Notes: a model not told the origin generated them from the sequence alone. Counted from the first letter of the stretch, positions 1 to 6,298 are shown. The stretch: 7,673 nucleotides of DNA from CAZEFK01 sp964511405 (GCA_964511405.1 CAZEFK010000283.1:1-7673); one strand, 5' to 3'. Translations and numbers: made by a program.

Positions 1-713
<713 letters not shown>

Positions 714-720
714 GGCCGGC

Positions 721-750
721 GACCCGGCAGCGGCTCGCGCTGCCGGGTTT
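721..750 (+). terminator. Hairpin after the fumarase stop codon
   Basis: Bases 722-732 (ACCCGGCAGCG) pair perfectly with 738-748 over a 5-nt loop, an 11-bp GC-rich stem starting 8 nt after the fumarase stop. Only three T residues (748-750) follow, so it is a weak intrinsic terminator or a 3'-end stabilising hairpin. The stronger terminator at 799-833 lies downstream. Confidence 0.6.
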
Positions 751-761
751 GCGCTGACGGC

Positions 762-790
762 TTCCCAAGCGCGCAGTGCTTGCCTATAGT
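762..790 (+). promoter_or_regulatory. Candidate sigma-70-type promoter for the ABC exporter
   Basis: TTCCCA (762-767; 4 of 6 matches to TTGACA) and TATAGT (785-790; 5 of 6 to TATAAT) are separated by exactly 17 nt. Transcription would begin near 797, immediately before the hairpin at 799-826. This is the only promoter-like pair I see between the fumarase and the ABC gene. It rests on a consensus match alone. Confidence 0.4.
766..782 (+). promoter_or_regulatory. Operator-like imperfect palindrome between -35 and -10
   Basis: CAAGCGCGCAGTGCTTG has inverted arms CAAGC and GCTTG, extended inward by one G-T and one C-G pair. It occupies the spacer of the candidate promoter at 762-790, a common place for repressor or MerR-type activator sites. 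It could equally be a chance palindrome in GC-rich DNA. No second copy was seen elsewhere in the window. Confidence 0.3.
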
Positions 791-798
791 GCCCGCCC

Positions 799-833
799 GG
801 CGCGGCTCCAGCGGAGCCTTTGCGCCTTTTTTT
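799..833 (+). terminator. Strong intrinsic terminator or leader attenuator before the ABC exporter
   Basis: GGCGC (799-803) plus GGCTCC (804-809) pair with GGAGCC (813-818) and GCGCC (822-826), giving 11 GC-rich pairs, a 3-nt loop and a 3-nt bulge (819-821). Seven T residues (827-833) follow at once. This is the best rho-independent terminator signature in the window. It ends only 19 nt before the chosen ATG at 853, so any transcript entering the ABC gene from upstream, including from the candidate promoter at 762-790, has to pass it. It may simply back up the fumarase terminator, or it may act as an attenuator. Confidence 0.7.
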
Positions 834-852
834 ATCGGCGGGCGGAGCGATC

Positions 853-2721
853 ATGTCCGGTGATGGCGACGGCGAGGCCGCCGCCCCCGGCTGGGCAGCA
901 CGACTGACCAGACCGGAGGCGCAGGAAGAAAGCGACGCCGGGCGGATCCGGCCGGTGGCGGCGCTGCCGACCCGGCCATGGGCGTTCCTGTGGGCCGCGG
1001 TGTCCGAGCGCTCTCTGCCGAACTATGCCGCCATGATCCTGGTGGCGATGCTCGGGCAGGCGGTCGAGACCTGGGTCCCGCAGGGGCTGAAGCTGCTGAT
1101 CAACGCCGTGTCGGCCGACACCGCGCAGGGCGTGGCGTCGCCGCGGAGCGTCCTGTTGTTCCTGGCCATGGTCGGCGCCTGGTTCGGCAGCACCATGCTG
1201 TTCCGGGTCTACCAGGCGATCGACATCCGCACCGGACCGGCGCTGCGCCGGCGGGTGCAGAACCGGATGTTCGGCTATCTGCTTGGCCATTCGCCCCGCT
1301 ACTTCCAGGAGAACTTCGCCGGCCGCCTGGGCCAGAAGATCAAGGAGAGCGGCCGCGCCAGCCTGACCATCCTGGAGATGCTGTGCTTCGATCTGGCGCG
1401 GCTGATCACCATGCTGGCGGTGGCGATCGCCCTGCTCGGCCGCGCCGATCCGCTGATGGCGAGCCTGCTGTTCGCCTGGATCGTCGTCTATCTGGCGGTG
1501 ACCAGCACCTTGGCCCGGCGCTGCGTCACCCTGTCCAAGGCGTTCTCGGCCGCCTACAGCCTGTCCACCGGCAAGCTGATCGACGCCATCACCAACGCCG
1601 ACACCGTGCGCGCCTTCGCCAAATGGCGGCACGAACGCGCGTTCCTCGACCGCTTCTTCGTCGGCGAGCAGGCCTGCTCGATGCGGCTGCGCGGCTTCCT
1701 GACCATGATGCGCTGCGTCCAGGCGGTCGCAGTCAGCGCCATGCTCGGCACCATGATGTGGCTGGCGCTGACCCGGACCGCCGCCCGCGGCCTGGACATC
1801 GGCACCTTTGCCATGGTGTTCAGCCTGACCAACCTGATCTCGCTCAATGTCTGGAACCTGTCCAACCGCATGCTCGACTTCTTCGAGCAGTTGGGGACGC
1901 TGACCGAGGCCATCGACCTGGTGACGGCGTCGCACGAGATCGTCGACCGCCCCGGCGCCCCGGACCTGGCGCCGGGCCCGGGTGCCGTGCGCTTCGACCG
2001 GGTGACCTTCAGCCATCCTGACGGCACGCCGCTGTTCCGCGAGCTCAGCCTCGACATCGCGGCCGGCGAAAAAGTGGCCCTGGTCGGTCCCTCCGGCGCC
2101 GGCAAGAGCACCCTGGTCAAGCTGCTGCGCCGCCACTACCAGCCGCAGTCGGGCCGCGTGCTGATCGACGGCCAGGACATCGCCGTCGTCAGCTGGGACA
2201 GCGTCAACCAGGCGATCGCCGAGGTCAGCCAGGCGCCGGGCGTGTTCCACCGCCCGGTCCGCGACAACATCCGCTATGGCCGCCTCGACGCCGGGCAGGA
2301 CGCGGTCGAGCGGGCCGCCCAGCAGGCCCACTGCCACGACTTCATCATCCGCCGCCCCGAGGGCTACGACACCATCGTCGGCGAGCAGGGCATCAAGCTG
2401 TCCGGCGGCGAGCGCCAGCGCGTCGCCATCGCCCGGGCGCTGCTGAAGGACAGCCGCATCCTGGTGCTGGACGAGGCGACCTCGGCGCTCGACAGCGAAT
2501 CGGAACACCTGATCCAGCAAGCCCTGTTCCGTCTGATGAAGGGTCGCACCGTGATCGCGATCGCGCACCGGCTGTCGACCATCACCGGCATGGACCGCAT
2601 CCTGTACCTGGAGGATGGCCGCATCATCGAAACCGGCAGCCACGCGGCCCTGCTCGGACGCGGCGGGGCTTACGCCCGCCTGTGGAATCGCCAGGTCGGC
2701 GGATTTCTGGCCGCCGAGTAA
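853..2721 (+). CDS. ABC exporter half-transporter (membrane domain fused to ATPase)
   Basis: A 622-residue inner-membrane exporter, the usual size for a half-transporter that works as a homodimer. A hydrophilic N-terminal extension (residues 1-45) precedes six likely membrane helices (about 57-83, 99-120, 174-196, 200-221, 290-307 and 315-337) and the ATPase domain (about 375-615). Motifs are Walker A GPSGAGKST 412-420, Q-loop Gln460, signature LSGGERQ 516-522, Walker B ILVLDEA with Asp540 and catalytic Glu541, and H-loop His572; all are intact. ATG 853 is chosen because GGAG (844-847) sits 5 nt upstream. An in-frame TTG at 820 overlaps the terminator hairpin and lacks such a site. The substrate cannot be read from the sequence; the closest style is the MsbA/Atm1-like exporter group. 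The ECF sigma gene begins 56 nt after the stop with no clear terminator between, so co-transcription is possible. Confidence 0.93.
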   Translation: MSGDGDGEAAAPGWAARLTRPEAQEESDAGRIRPVAALPTRPWAFLWAAVSERSLPNYAAMILVAMLGQAVETWVPQGLKLLINAVSADTAQGVASPRSVLLFLAMVGAWFGSTMLFRVYQAIDIRTGPALRRRVQNRMFGYLLGHSPRYFQENFAGRLGQKIKESGRASLTILEMLCFDLARLITMLAVAIALLGRADPLMASLLFAWIVVYLAVTSTLARRCVTLSKAFSAAYSLSTGKLIDAITNADTVRAFAKWRHERAFLDRFFVGEQACSMRLRGFLTMMRCVQAVAVSAMLGTMMWLALTRTAARGLDIGTFAMVFSLTNLISLNVWNLSNRMLDFFEQLGTLTEAIDLVTASHEIVDRPGAPDLAPGPGAVRFDRVTFSHPDGTPLFRELSLDIAAGEKVALVGPSGAGKSTLVKLLRRHYQPQSGRVLIDGQDIAVVSWDSVNQAIAEVSQAPGVFHRPVRDNIRYGRLDAGQDAVERAAQQAHCHDFIIRRPEGYDTIVGEQGIKLSGGERQRVAIARALLKDSRILVLDEATSALDSESEHLIQQALFRLMKGRTVIAIAHRLSTITGMDRILYLEDGRIIETGSHAALLGRGGAYARLWNRQVGGFLAAE

Positions 2722-2751
2722 CCGGGTATGGGGATGCCGCCGCGGCCGGCA

Positions 2752-2767
2752 CCGTACCAACGTACGG
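2752..2767 (+). promoter_or_regulatory. Perfect inverted repeat overlapping the sigma-gene ribosome binding site
   Basis: CCGTAC-CAAC-GTACGG is a perfect 6-bp inverted repeat with a 4-nt centre. Its right arm ends in the first two bases of the Shine-Dalgarno sequence GGGAGG (2766-2771) of the sigma gene at 2778. It could be a DNA operator, or a small mRNA hairpin limiting ribosome access. Function is inferred. Confidence 0.4.
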
Positions 2768-2777
2768 GAGGCGGTGG

Positions 2778-3332
2778 GTGCGCAACGACGACTTCGATCT
2801 TGCGGCGTTGCGCCGGGGCGACCGGGCGGTCTGGACGGCGTTCGTTGGACGCTATGCCGCCGTCATCCATGCCGCCGTCCTGGGCGTGCTGCGGCAGGCT
2901 GGCCGGGATTCCAGCGAAGCGGGCGACCTCGCCCAGGACGTGTTCGTGCGGCTGTGCAAGGATGGCTTCCGGCTGCTCGGCACCTACGACTCGGGCCGGG
3001 CGTCGCTGGTGACCTGGCTGACCGTGGTCGGCCGCAGCGTCGCCCTCGACCATGTCAGGCGCCGACGGATCGCCTCGGTCGACCTGGACAGCGTGCCCGA
3101 GGCGGCCGTCGCGGTCCAGCCGGCCCTGCCTGCCCGGATCGCGATTCCGCCCGGCCTGCTGTCGCCCCGCCAGGCTCTGGTGTTGACGCTGCTCTACGAC
3201 CGCGACCTTGATCCGGCAGAGGTGGCCGCCATGTTGGGCATCGACCCGCAAACCGTGCGCAGCATGCATCACAAGGCCCTGGTCAAGCTGCGCCAGCACT
3301 TCTCGGACGAGCGCGGGGATGGCCGGCCGTGA
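2778..3332 (+). CDS. ECF-type sigma-70 family RNA polymerase sigma factor
   Basis: A 184-residue alternative sigma factor, typical ECF size, directing RNA polymerase to stress or envelope promoters. GTG 2778 is chosen because GGGAGG (2766-2771) lies 6 nt upstream and the product then starts just before the sigma-2 domain; reading further upstream runs into the ABC gene. Region 2 spans about residues 7-97 and contains DLAQDVFVRL (50-59) and the GRASLVTWLTVVGRSVALDH stretch before an Arg cluster. Region 4 spans about 128-175 with LSPRQALVLTLLYDRDL and a helix-turn-helix (AEVAAMLGIDPQTVRSMHHK, 147-166). There is no sigma-3 domain. The membrane anti-sigma-like gene starts 31 nt downstream with its own strong ribosome binding site. 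I saw no convincing ECF autoregulatory promoter in the 56-nt gap before it, so it may be transcribed from within or upstream of the ABC gene. The ECF subgroup is not assigned. Confidence 0.9.
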   Translation: MRNDDFDLAALRRGDRAVWTAFVGRYAAVIHAAVLGVLRQAGRDSSEAGDLAQDVFVRLCKDGFRLLGTYDSGRASLVTWLTVVGRSVALDHVRRRRIASVDLDSVPEAAVAVQPALPARIAIPPGLLSPRQALVLTLLYDRDLDPAEVAAMLGIDPQTVRSMHHKALVKLRQHFSDERGDGRP

Positions 3333-3363
3333 TCGCCCGTATCGCGCCATTGGGAGGACCGAG

Positions 3364-3897
3364 ATGACCGACGGCCCCTTGCCTGACCGCGACCTGGATC
3401 CGGCACCGTTCGGCCCGGCCGAGCGGGCCGAAGCCGCGGCGCTGTGGCGCCGGGTCGCGTGGCCGGCGCCCGAGCCCCAGGCCCGGCTCGCCGAGCTGCC
3501 GCTCGACGCCAATGATCTCGCCGCCTGGATCGAGGGCCGGCTGGACGGCGAGCGGCGCGACCGCGTCGAAGCATGGCTGGCGCAGGATCCCACCGCACTG
3601 GCGGCGGTGATGGCACCGCCGCCGGCCGACGGCGCTGCGGTGCCGCTGGAGGTGGTCCGCCGCGCCCGGGCCCTGATGCCGGCCGCCCGGCCGACCGAGC
3701 CCGCCTGGCTGCGCGCGGTCGGCTGGAGCTGCGTCGCGGTCCTGGTGGCGTGCGCCGGCGTCGCGGGCTTCACCACGGGCGCGGAGAGCGCGCGGGCGCG
3801 GCCGCCGGGTGCCCTGTATCTGGCGGCGAACACCGCCACGGATCTCGCCCTCCCGGGAGGGCCGGAGGGAGGACTGATTGGCGACGCCGATTATTGA
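3364..3897 (+). CDS. Single-pass membrane protein, probable anti-sigma factor
   Basis: A 177-residue protein that probably holds the upstream sigma factor at the membrane. ATG 3364 has GGGAGG (3352-3357) 6 nt upstream. The segment at residues 51-76 (begins DLAAWIEGRLDGERRD, ends WLAQDP) matches the helix often found near the N-terminal part of membrane anti-sigma factors (a D-L-A-A-x-x-D/E-G-x-L-D style pattern). One membrane helix lies at about 116-138, followed by about 39 residues, presumably periplasmic, rich in Ala/Gly and ending GDADY. There is no His at all and the only Cys residues lie in the membrane helix, so the zinc HxxxCxxC motif is absent. Its 3' end overlaps the next gene by 20 nt. 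Assignment rests on context and topology more than on similarity; a hypothetical membrane partner of the sensor is the alternative. Confidence 0.7.
   Translation: MTDGPLPDRDLDPAPFGPAERAEAAALWRRVAWPAPEPQARLAELPLDANDLAAWIEGRLDGERRDRVEAWLAQDPTALAAVMAPPPADGAAVPLEVVRRARALMPAARPTEPAWLRAVGWSCVAVLVACAGVAGFTTGAESARARPPGALYLAANTATDLALPGGPEGGLIGDADY
3847..3862 (+). promoter_or_regulatory. 16-bp perfect palindrome just before the sensor-gene ribosome binding site
   Basis: GCCCTCCCGGGAGGGC is a perfect palindrome inside the anti-sigma coding sequence. The Shine-Dalgarno sequence of the next gene (GGAGGGAGG, 3864-3872) begins two bases later. The left arm CCCTCCC can pair either with the right arm or with this ribosome binding site, so two alternative mRNA folds are possible, one masking the site. 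Regulatory use is inferred. Confidence 0.4.
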
Positions 3898-4384
3898 CCG
3901 CCTGCCCAGCCCGCGTAGCCGCGGCACGGCGATCCTGCTGGCGGTCTCGGTCACCCTCAACCTGTTCTTCGTCGCCGGCTTCCTGTACCGCCGCGGCGTC
4001 GCCGACGGGCGCGAGGCGATCGCCGCGGCCCGCAACCAGTCGGTCGCCGACCGGCTGCAGCTGGATGGGGCCCAGCGCGAGCGTTTCGTTGCGTTGCGCC
4101 GCGAGATGCTCGATCGGCAGCGGGCTACCAATCGGGCCACTCGGCCAATCGTCGACGATATGTGGGACGAGGTCCTTAAAAAAGATCCCGATCCGGCGCA
4201 AGTTGACGGTTTGATTAGTCGTATCATAGCCGAGCGCACCGCACTGCAACGAGACCAGATGCGATCGATCCTGACCTTCGTCCCCACCCTATCGCCCGAG
4301 CAGAAACAGGAGTTTGTCGCGATGGCGAGAGCGCTCAACGATCTGCTTCAGCGGCCTGTAGCCCAGACAAGGCAAACCCCATGA
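3878..4384 (+). CDS. Membrane-anchored periplasmic sensor, CnrX/Spy-like (heavy-metal-sensor family)
   Basis: A 168-residue protein with a short cytoplasmic N-terminus, one membrane helix (about 17-37) and a periplasmic, charged, mostly helical domain (about 40-168) containing LSPEQK at 139-143 (the LTPEQ-type motif of Spy/CpxP/CnrX relatives). The start is TTG 3878, supported by a strong Shine-Dalgarno (GGAGGGAGG, 3864-3872) 5 nt upstream; no ATG fits. It overlaps the preceding gene by 20 nt, implying coupled translation. In CnrYXH-type systems the periplasmic protein senses envelope metal and signals through the membrane anti-sigma. Here the whole protein has no His and no Cys, with Met at 1, 77, 95, 128 and 149, so CnrX-style nickel/cobalt ligands are missing and another signal is likely. 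Bases 4181-4240 are only about 53% G+C, with uncommon codons (ATA, AGT, ATT, TTG). The family call is from architecture and context. Confidence 0.72.
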   Translation: MATPIIDRLPSPRSRGTAILLAVSVTLNLFFVAGFLYRRGVADGREAIAAARNQSVADRLQLDGAQRERFVALRREMLDRQRATNRATRPIVDDMWDEVLKKDPDPAQVDGLISRIIAERTALQRDQMRSILTFVPTLSPEQKQEFVAMARALNDLLQRPVAQTRQTP

Positions 4385-4650
4385 CCGTGATGACCTCTGA
4401 CCGCGCCCCCCTGCCCGCCCGCGTCGCGACCACGGTGCGCGCCGAAGCCCTCCGGATCGGCAAGCGGTCGGTCGTAATCGCCGGCCACAAGACCAGCGTC
4501 TCGCTGGAGGCCGCGTTCTGGCAGGCGCTGAAAGCGGCAGCCGACCGCCGCGGCGTGACCATCAACCAGCTGGTCACCGAGATCGACCGCACCCGGACCG
4601 GCAACCTGTCCAGCGCCATCCGGGTGTTCCTGCTCCAGGAAAACGGCTGA
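4381..4650 (+). CDS. Small ribbon-helix-helix domain protein
   Basis: An 89-residue protein. After a basic linker (1-30), residues 31-42 (VVIAGHKTSVSL) form a likely DNA-contacting beta strand. They are followed by two helices (about 43-56 and 60-70: EAAFWQALKAAADRRG, TINQLVTEIDR) and a tail containing GNLSSAIRVFLL. This is the ribbon-helix-helix pattern I associate with the RHH_4 family (PF13467) seen widely in Alphaproteobacteria. ATG 4381 overlaps the sensor's TGA as ATGA, so translation is probably coupled; a second ATG at 4390 is possible. Only a weak AAGG (4369-4372) precedes it. It may dimerise and bind operator DNA, perhaps the palindromes near 766, 2752 or 3847, but that link is speculative. 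Family members are mostly uncharacterised. Confidence 0.82.
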   Translation: MTVMTSDRAPLPARVATTVRAEALRIGKRSVVIAGHKTSVSLEAAFWQALKAAADRRGVTINQLVTEIDRTRTGNLSSAIRVFLLQENG

Positions 4651-4705
4651 CCCGCACGCCGTCCTGGCTCTAGGCTGGTCCCTCAGAATGGAGGATCCAG
4701 TCGCC
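4651..4705 (+). promoter_or_regulatory. Short intergenic region with weak promoter-like and hairpin signals
   Basis: CTGACC (4647-4652) and TAGGCT (4671-4676) are a poor, 18-nt-spaced -35/-10 candidate for the amidase unit. A bulged inverted repeat (CCAGGA 4635-4640 with TCCTGG 4662-4667, and inside it CGGC 4644-4647 with GCCG 4658-4661) could form a weak 3' hairpin for the preceding operon, but no T-tract follows. GGAGGA (4690-4695) is the ribosome binding site for ATG 4706, at 10-nt spacing. Confidence 0.25.
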
Positions 4706-4909
4706 ATGGATGAGAGCCTGAGTCCCGAGGCGATCGACGCCGCCGCGTCGCTTGCCGGCCTGCCCCTGACCCCGGCCTGGCGCGACGACCTGGTCGCCCA
4801 CAGCCGCGCCATCCTGGACAACAAGCGGCGCGTGCGCCCGGCCCGCCCCATGGCGGCCGAGCCGGCCCACATCTTCACGACGCCCGCCGCTCCCGGCCGG
4901 CAGGGCTGA
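4706..4909 (+). CDS. DUF4089 / AtzG-like small subunit of an amidase complex
   Basis: A 67-residue, mainly helical protein matching the AtzG/DUF4089 style: DAAASLAGLPLTPAWRDDLV (11-30), then a helix, and the EPAHIF near the C-terminus that parallels the EPAPVF-type ending of the family. In the cyanuric-acid/atrazine pathway, AtzG is a GatC-like small partner that forms a complex with the amidase AtzE, and this gene lies just before an AtzE-like amidase. ATG 4706 (GGAGGA 10 nt upstream) is preferred. An in-frame ATG at 4688 would place that GGAGGA inside the coding region and would add six residues. The stop is 3 nt before the amidase start, so translation is probably coupled. The family was recognised by pattern, not by a search. 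Confidence 0.75.
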   Translation: MDESLSPEAIDAAASLAGLPLTPAWRDDLVAHSRAILDNKRRVRPARPMAAEPAHIFTTPAAPGRQG

Positions 4910-4912
4910 CCC

Positions 4913-6298
4913 ATGGCCGAGCTGCTGACCATCGCAGCGGCCGCGCGGCTGATCGCCGCGCGCAAGCTGTCGCCCGTCGAGTTGGCCCAGCATTGCCTGG
5001 ACCGCATCGCGGCCTTGGACGATCGCCTGCACAGCTTCCTTCTGGTGCTGCGCGAGTCGGCGCTGGCGGCGGCGCGGGCCGCCGAGGCCGAGATCGCGGC
5101 CGGCAGCCATCGCGGCCCGCTGCACGGCATTCCGATCGGGCTCAAGGACATCGTGTGCACCAAGGGGATCGCCACCACGGCCCATTCCAAGGTGCTCAAG
5201 ACCCATGTCCCCGATGCCGACGCCGTGGTCACACGCCGGCTGGCCGAGGCCGGCACGATCCTGCTGGGCAAGCTCGCGACCCATGAGTTCGCCATCGGCG
5301 GGCCGTCCTTCGACCTGCCCTGGCCGCCGGCGCGCAATCCCTGGAACACCGATCACTTCACCTCGGGCTCGTCGAGCGGCACCGGTGCCGCGGTCGCCGC
5401 CGGGCTGATCCTGGGCGGCCCCGGCTCCGACACCGGCGGCTCGATTCGCGGCCCAGCCGCGTTCTGCGGCATCGCCGGGCTCAAGCCGACCTATGGCCGG
5501 ATCAGCCGCCGCGGCGTGCTGCCGCTGGCCTACAGCCTGGACCATGTCGGTCCGATGGCCTGGACCGCCGAGGACTGCGCCCTGCTGCTCCAGGCCATGG
5601 CCGGCCACGACCCCGAGGATCCCGGCAGCGCCGACATGCCGGTGCCGGACTACCGGGCCGCGCTGACCGGCGACATCCGCGGCCTCAGACTCGGCGTCAT
5701 CCGCCAGTTCTACGAGACCGACACCACCGTCAACGACGCAACCCGCAGCGCCATCGAGGCCGCGATCGACACCTACCGCCGCCTTGGCGCCGAGATCCGC
5801 GATATCCGGCTGTCGCCCCTGGCCGACTATGCCGCCGCCAACACCGTGATCCTGATCAGCGAGGCCTATGCCGTGCACGAAGCGGTCCTGCGCGAGCGGC
5901 CGCAGGACTATGGCGAGATCTTCCGGCTGCGGGTGGGCGCCGGGGCGCTCTACAGCGCCGCCGACTACATCCAGGCGCTGCGCCGCCGCCGCGAGCTCAC
6001 TGCCGAGCTGGCCCAGGCCATGGCCGGGGTCGACCTGATGCTGACCGCGGTCGCCCCAACCGAGGCGCCGCGCATCGACGAGGTGCCGAAGATCGCGCCG
6101 CCCGACCGGCCATCGCTGACCGCGCCGTTCAACCTGACCGGAAGCCCGGCCATGTCGGTGTGCGCCGGCTTCACCGACGCCGGGCTGCCGCTGGCCTTCC
6201 AGCTGGTCGGCAAGCCGTTCGACGAGCCGACGGTGCTGCGCGCCGCCGACGCCTACGAACGCGCCACCGACTGGCGCAACCGGCGGCCGAGCCTGTAG
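4913..6298 (+). CDS. Amidase-signature hydrolase, AtzE-like
   Basis: A 461-residue soluble enzyme of the amidase signature family with the full Ser-cisSer-Lys triad. Lys78 lies in GIPIGLKDI, the bridging Ser153 in the Ser/Gly-rich stretch TSGSSSGTGAAVAAG (150-164), and the nucleophile Ser177 in GSDTGGSIRGPAA. The spacings of 75 and 24 residues match well-studied members such as FAAH. It hydrolyses an amide or carboxamide bond. The exact substrate is unknown, and AtzE (1-carboxybiuret hydrolase) is the nearest functional model because of the small DUF4089 gene directly upstream. A GatA role in tRNA amidation is unlikely with no GatB or true GatC here. ATG 4913 follows the previous stop by 3 nt with only a weak GGCAGGG upstream, which fits translational coupling. 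Stop TAG is at 6296-6298. Other amidases such as aryl- or indoleacetamide hydrolases remain possible. Confidence 0.9.
   Translation: MAELLTIAAAARLIAARKLSPVELAQHCLDRIAALDDRLHSFLLVLRESALAAARAAEAEIAAGSHRGPLHGIPIGLKDIVCTKGIATTAHSKVLKTHVPDADAVVTRRLAEAGTILLGKLATHEFAIGGPSFDLPWPPARNPWNTDHFTSGSSSGTGAAVAAGLILGGPGSDTGGSIRGPAAFCGIAGLKPTYGRISRRGVLPLAYSLDHVGPMAWTAEDCALLLQAMAGHDPEDPGSADMPVPDYRAALTGDIRGLRLGVIRQFYETDTTVNDATRSAIEAAIDTYRRLGAEIRDIRLSPLADYAAANTVILISEAYAVHEAVLRERPQDYGEIFRLRVGAGALYSAADYIQALRRRRELTAELAQAMAGVDLMLTAVAPTEAPRIDEVPKIAPPDRPSLTAPFNLTGSPAMSVCAGFTDAGLPLAFQLVGKPFDEPTVLRAADAYERATDWRNRRPSL

Noticed and set aside
820..852. TTG 820 as the ABC exporter start
   Set aside because: It lies in the terminator hairpin and lacks a ribosome binding site, while ATG 853 has GGAG 5 nt upstream.
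832..2760. Long open frame on the minus strand opposite the ABC exporter
   Set aside because: It is an antisense shadow caused by strong G/C third-position bias. Its protein is low-complexity Gln/Gly/Arg/His-rich with no domain, whereas the plus-strand gene has all ABC motifs.
2684..2777. ECF-type autoregulatory promoter (GGAA...CGT) before the sigma gene
   Set aside because: GGAAT at 2684-2688 has no matching -10 element at a suitable distance; nothing in the gap is better than chance.
4175..4186. A6 run in the sensor gene as a programmed frameshift site
   Set aside because: The reading frame (CTT AAA AAA GAT) does not give a standard X_XXY_YYZ slippery heptamer, no stimulatory structure was evident, and the zero frame encodes a complete protein.
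4913..6298. Amidase as GatA of the tRNA-dependent amidotransferase
   Set aside because: There is no GatB or typical GatC nearby, and the small upstream gene fits DUF4089/AtzG better than GatC.
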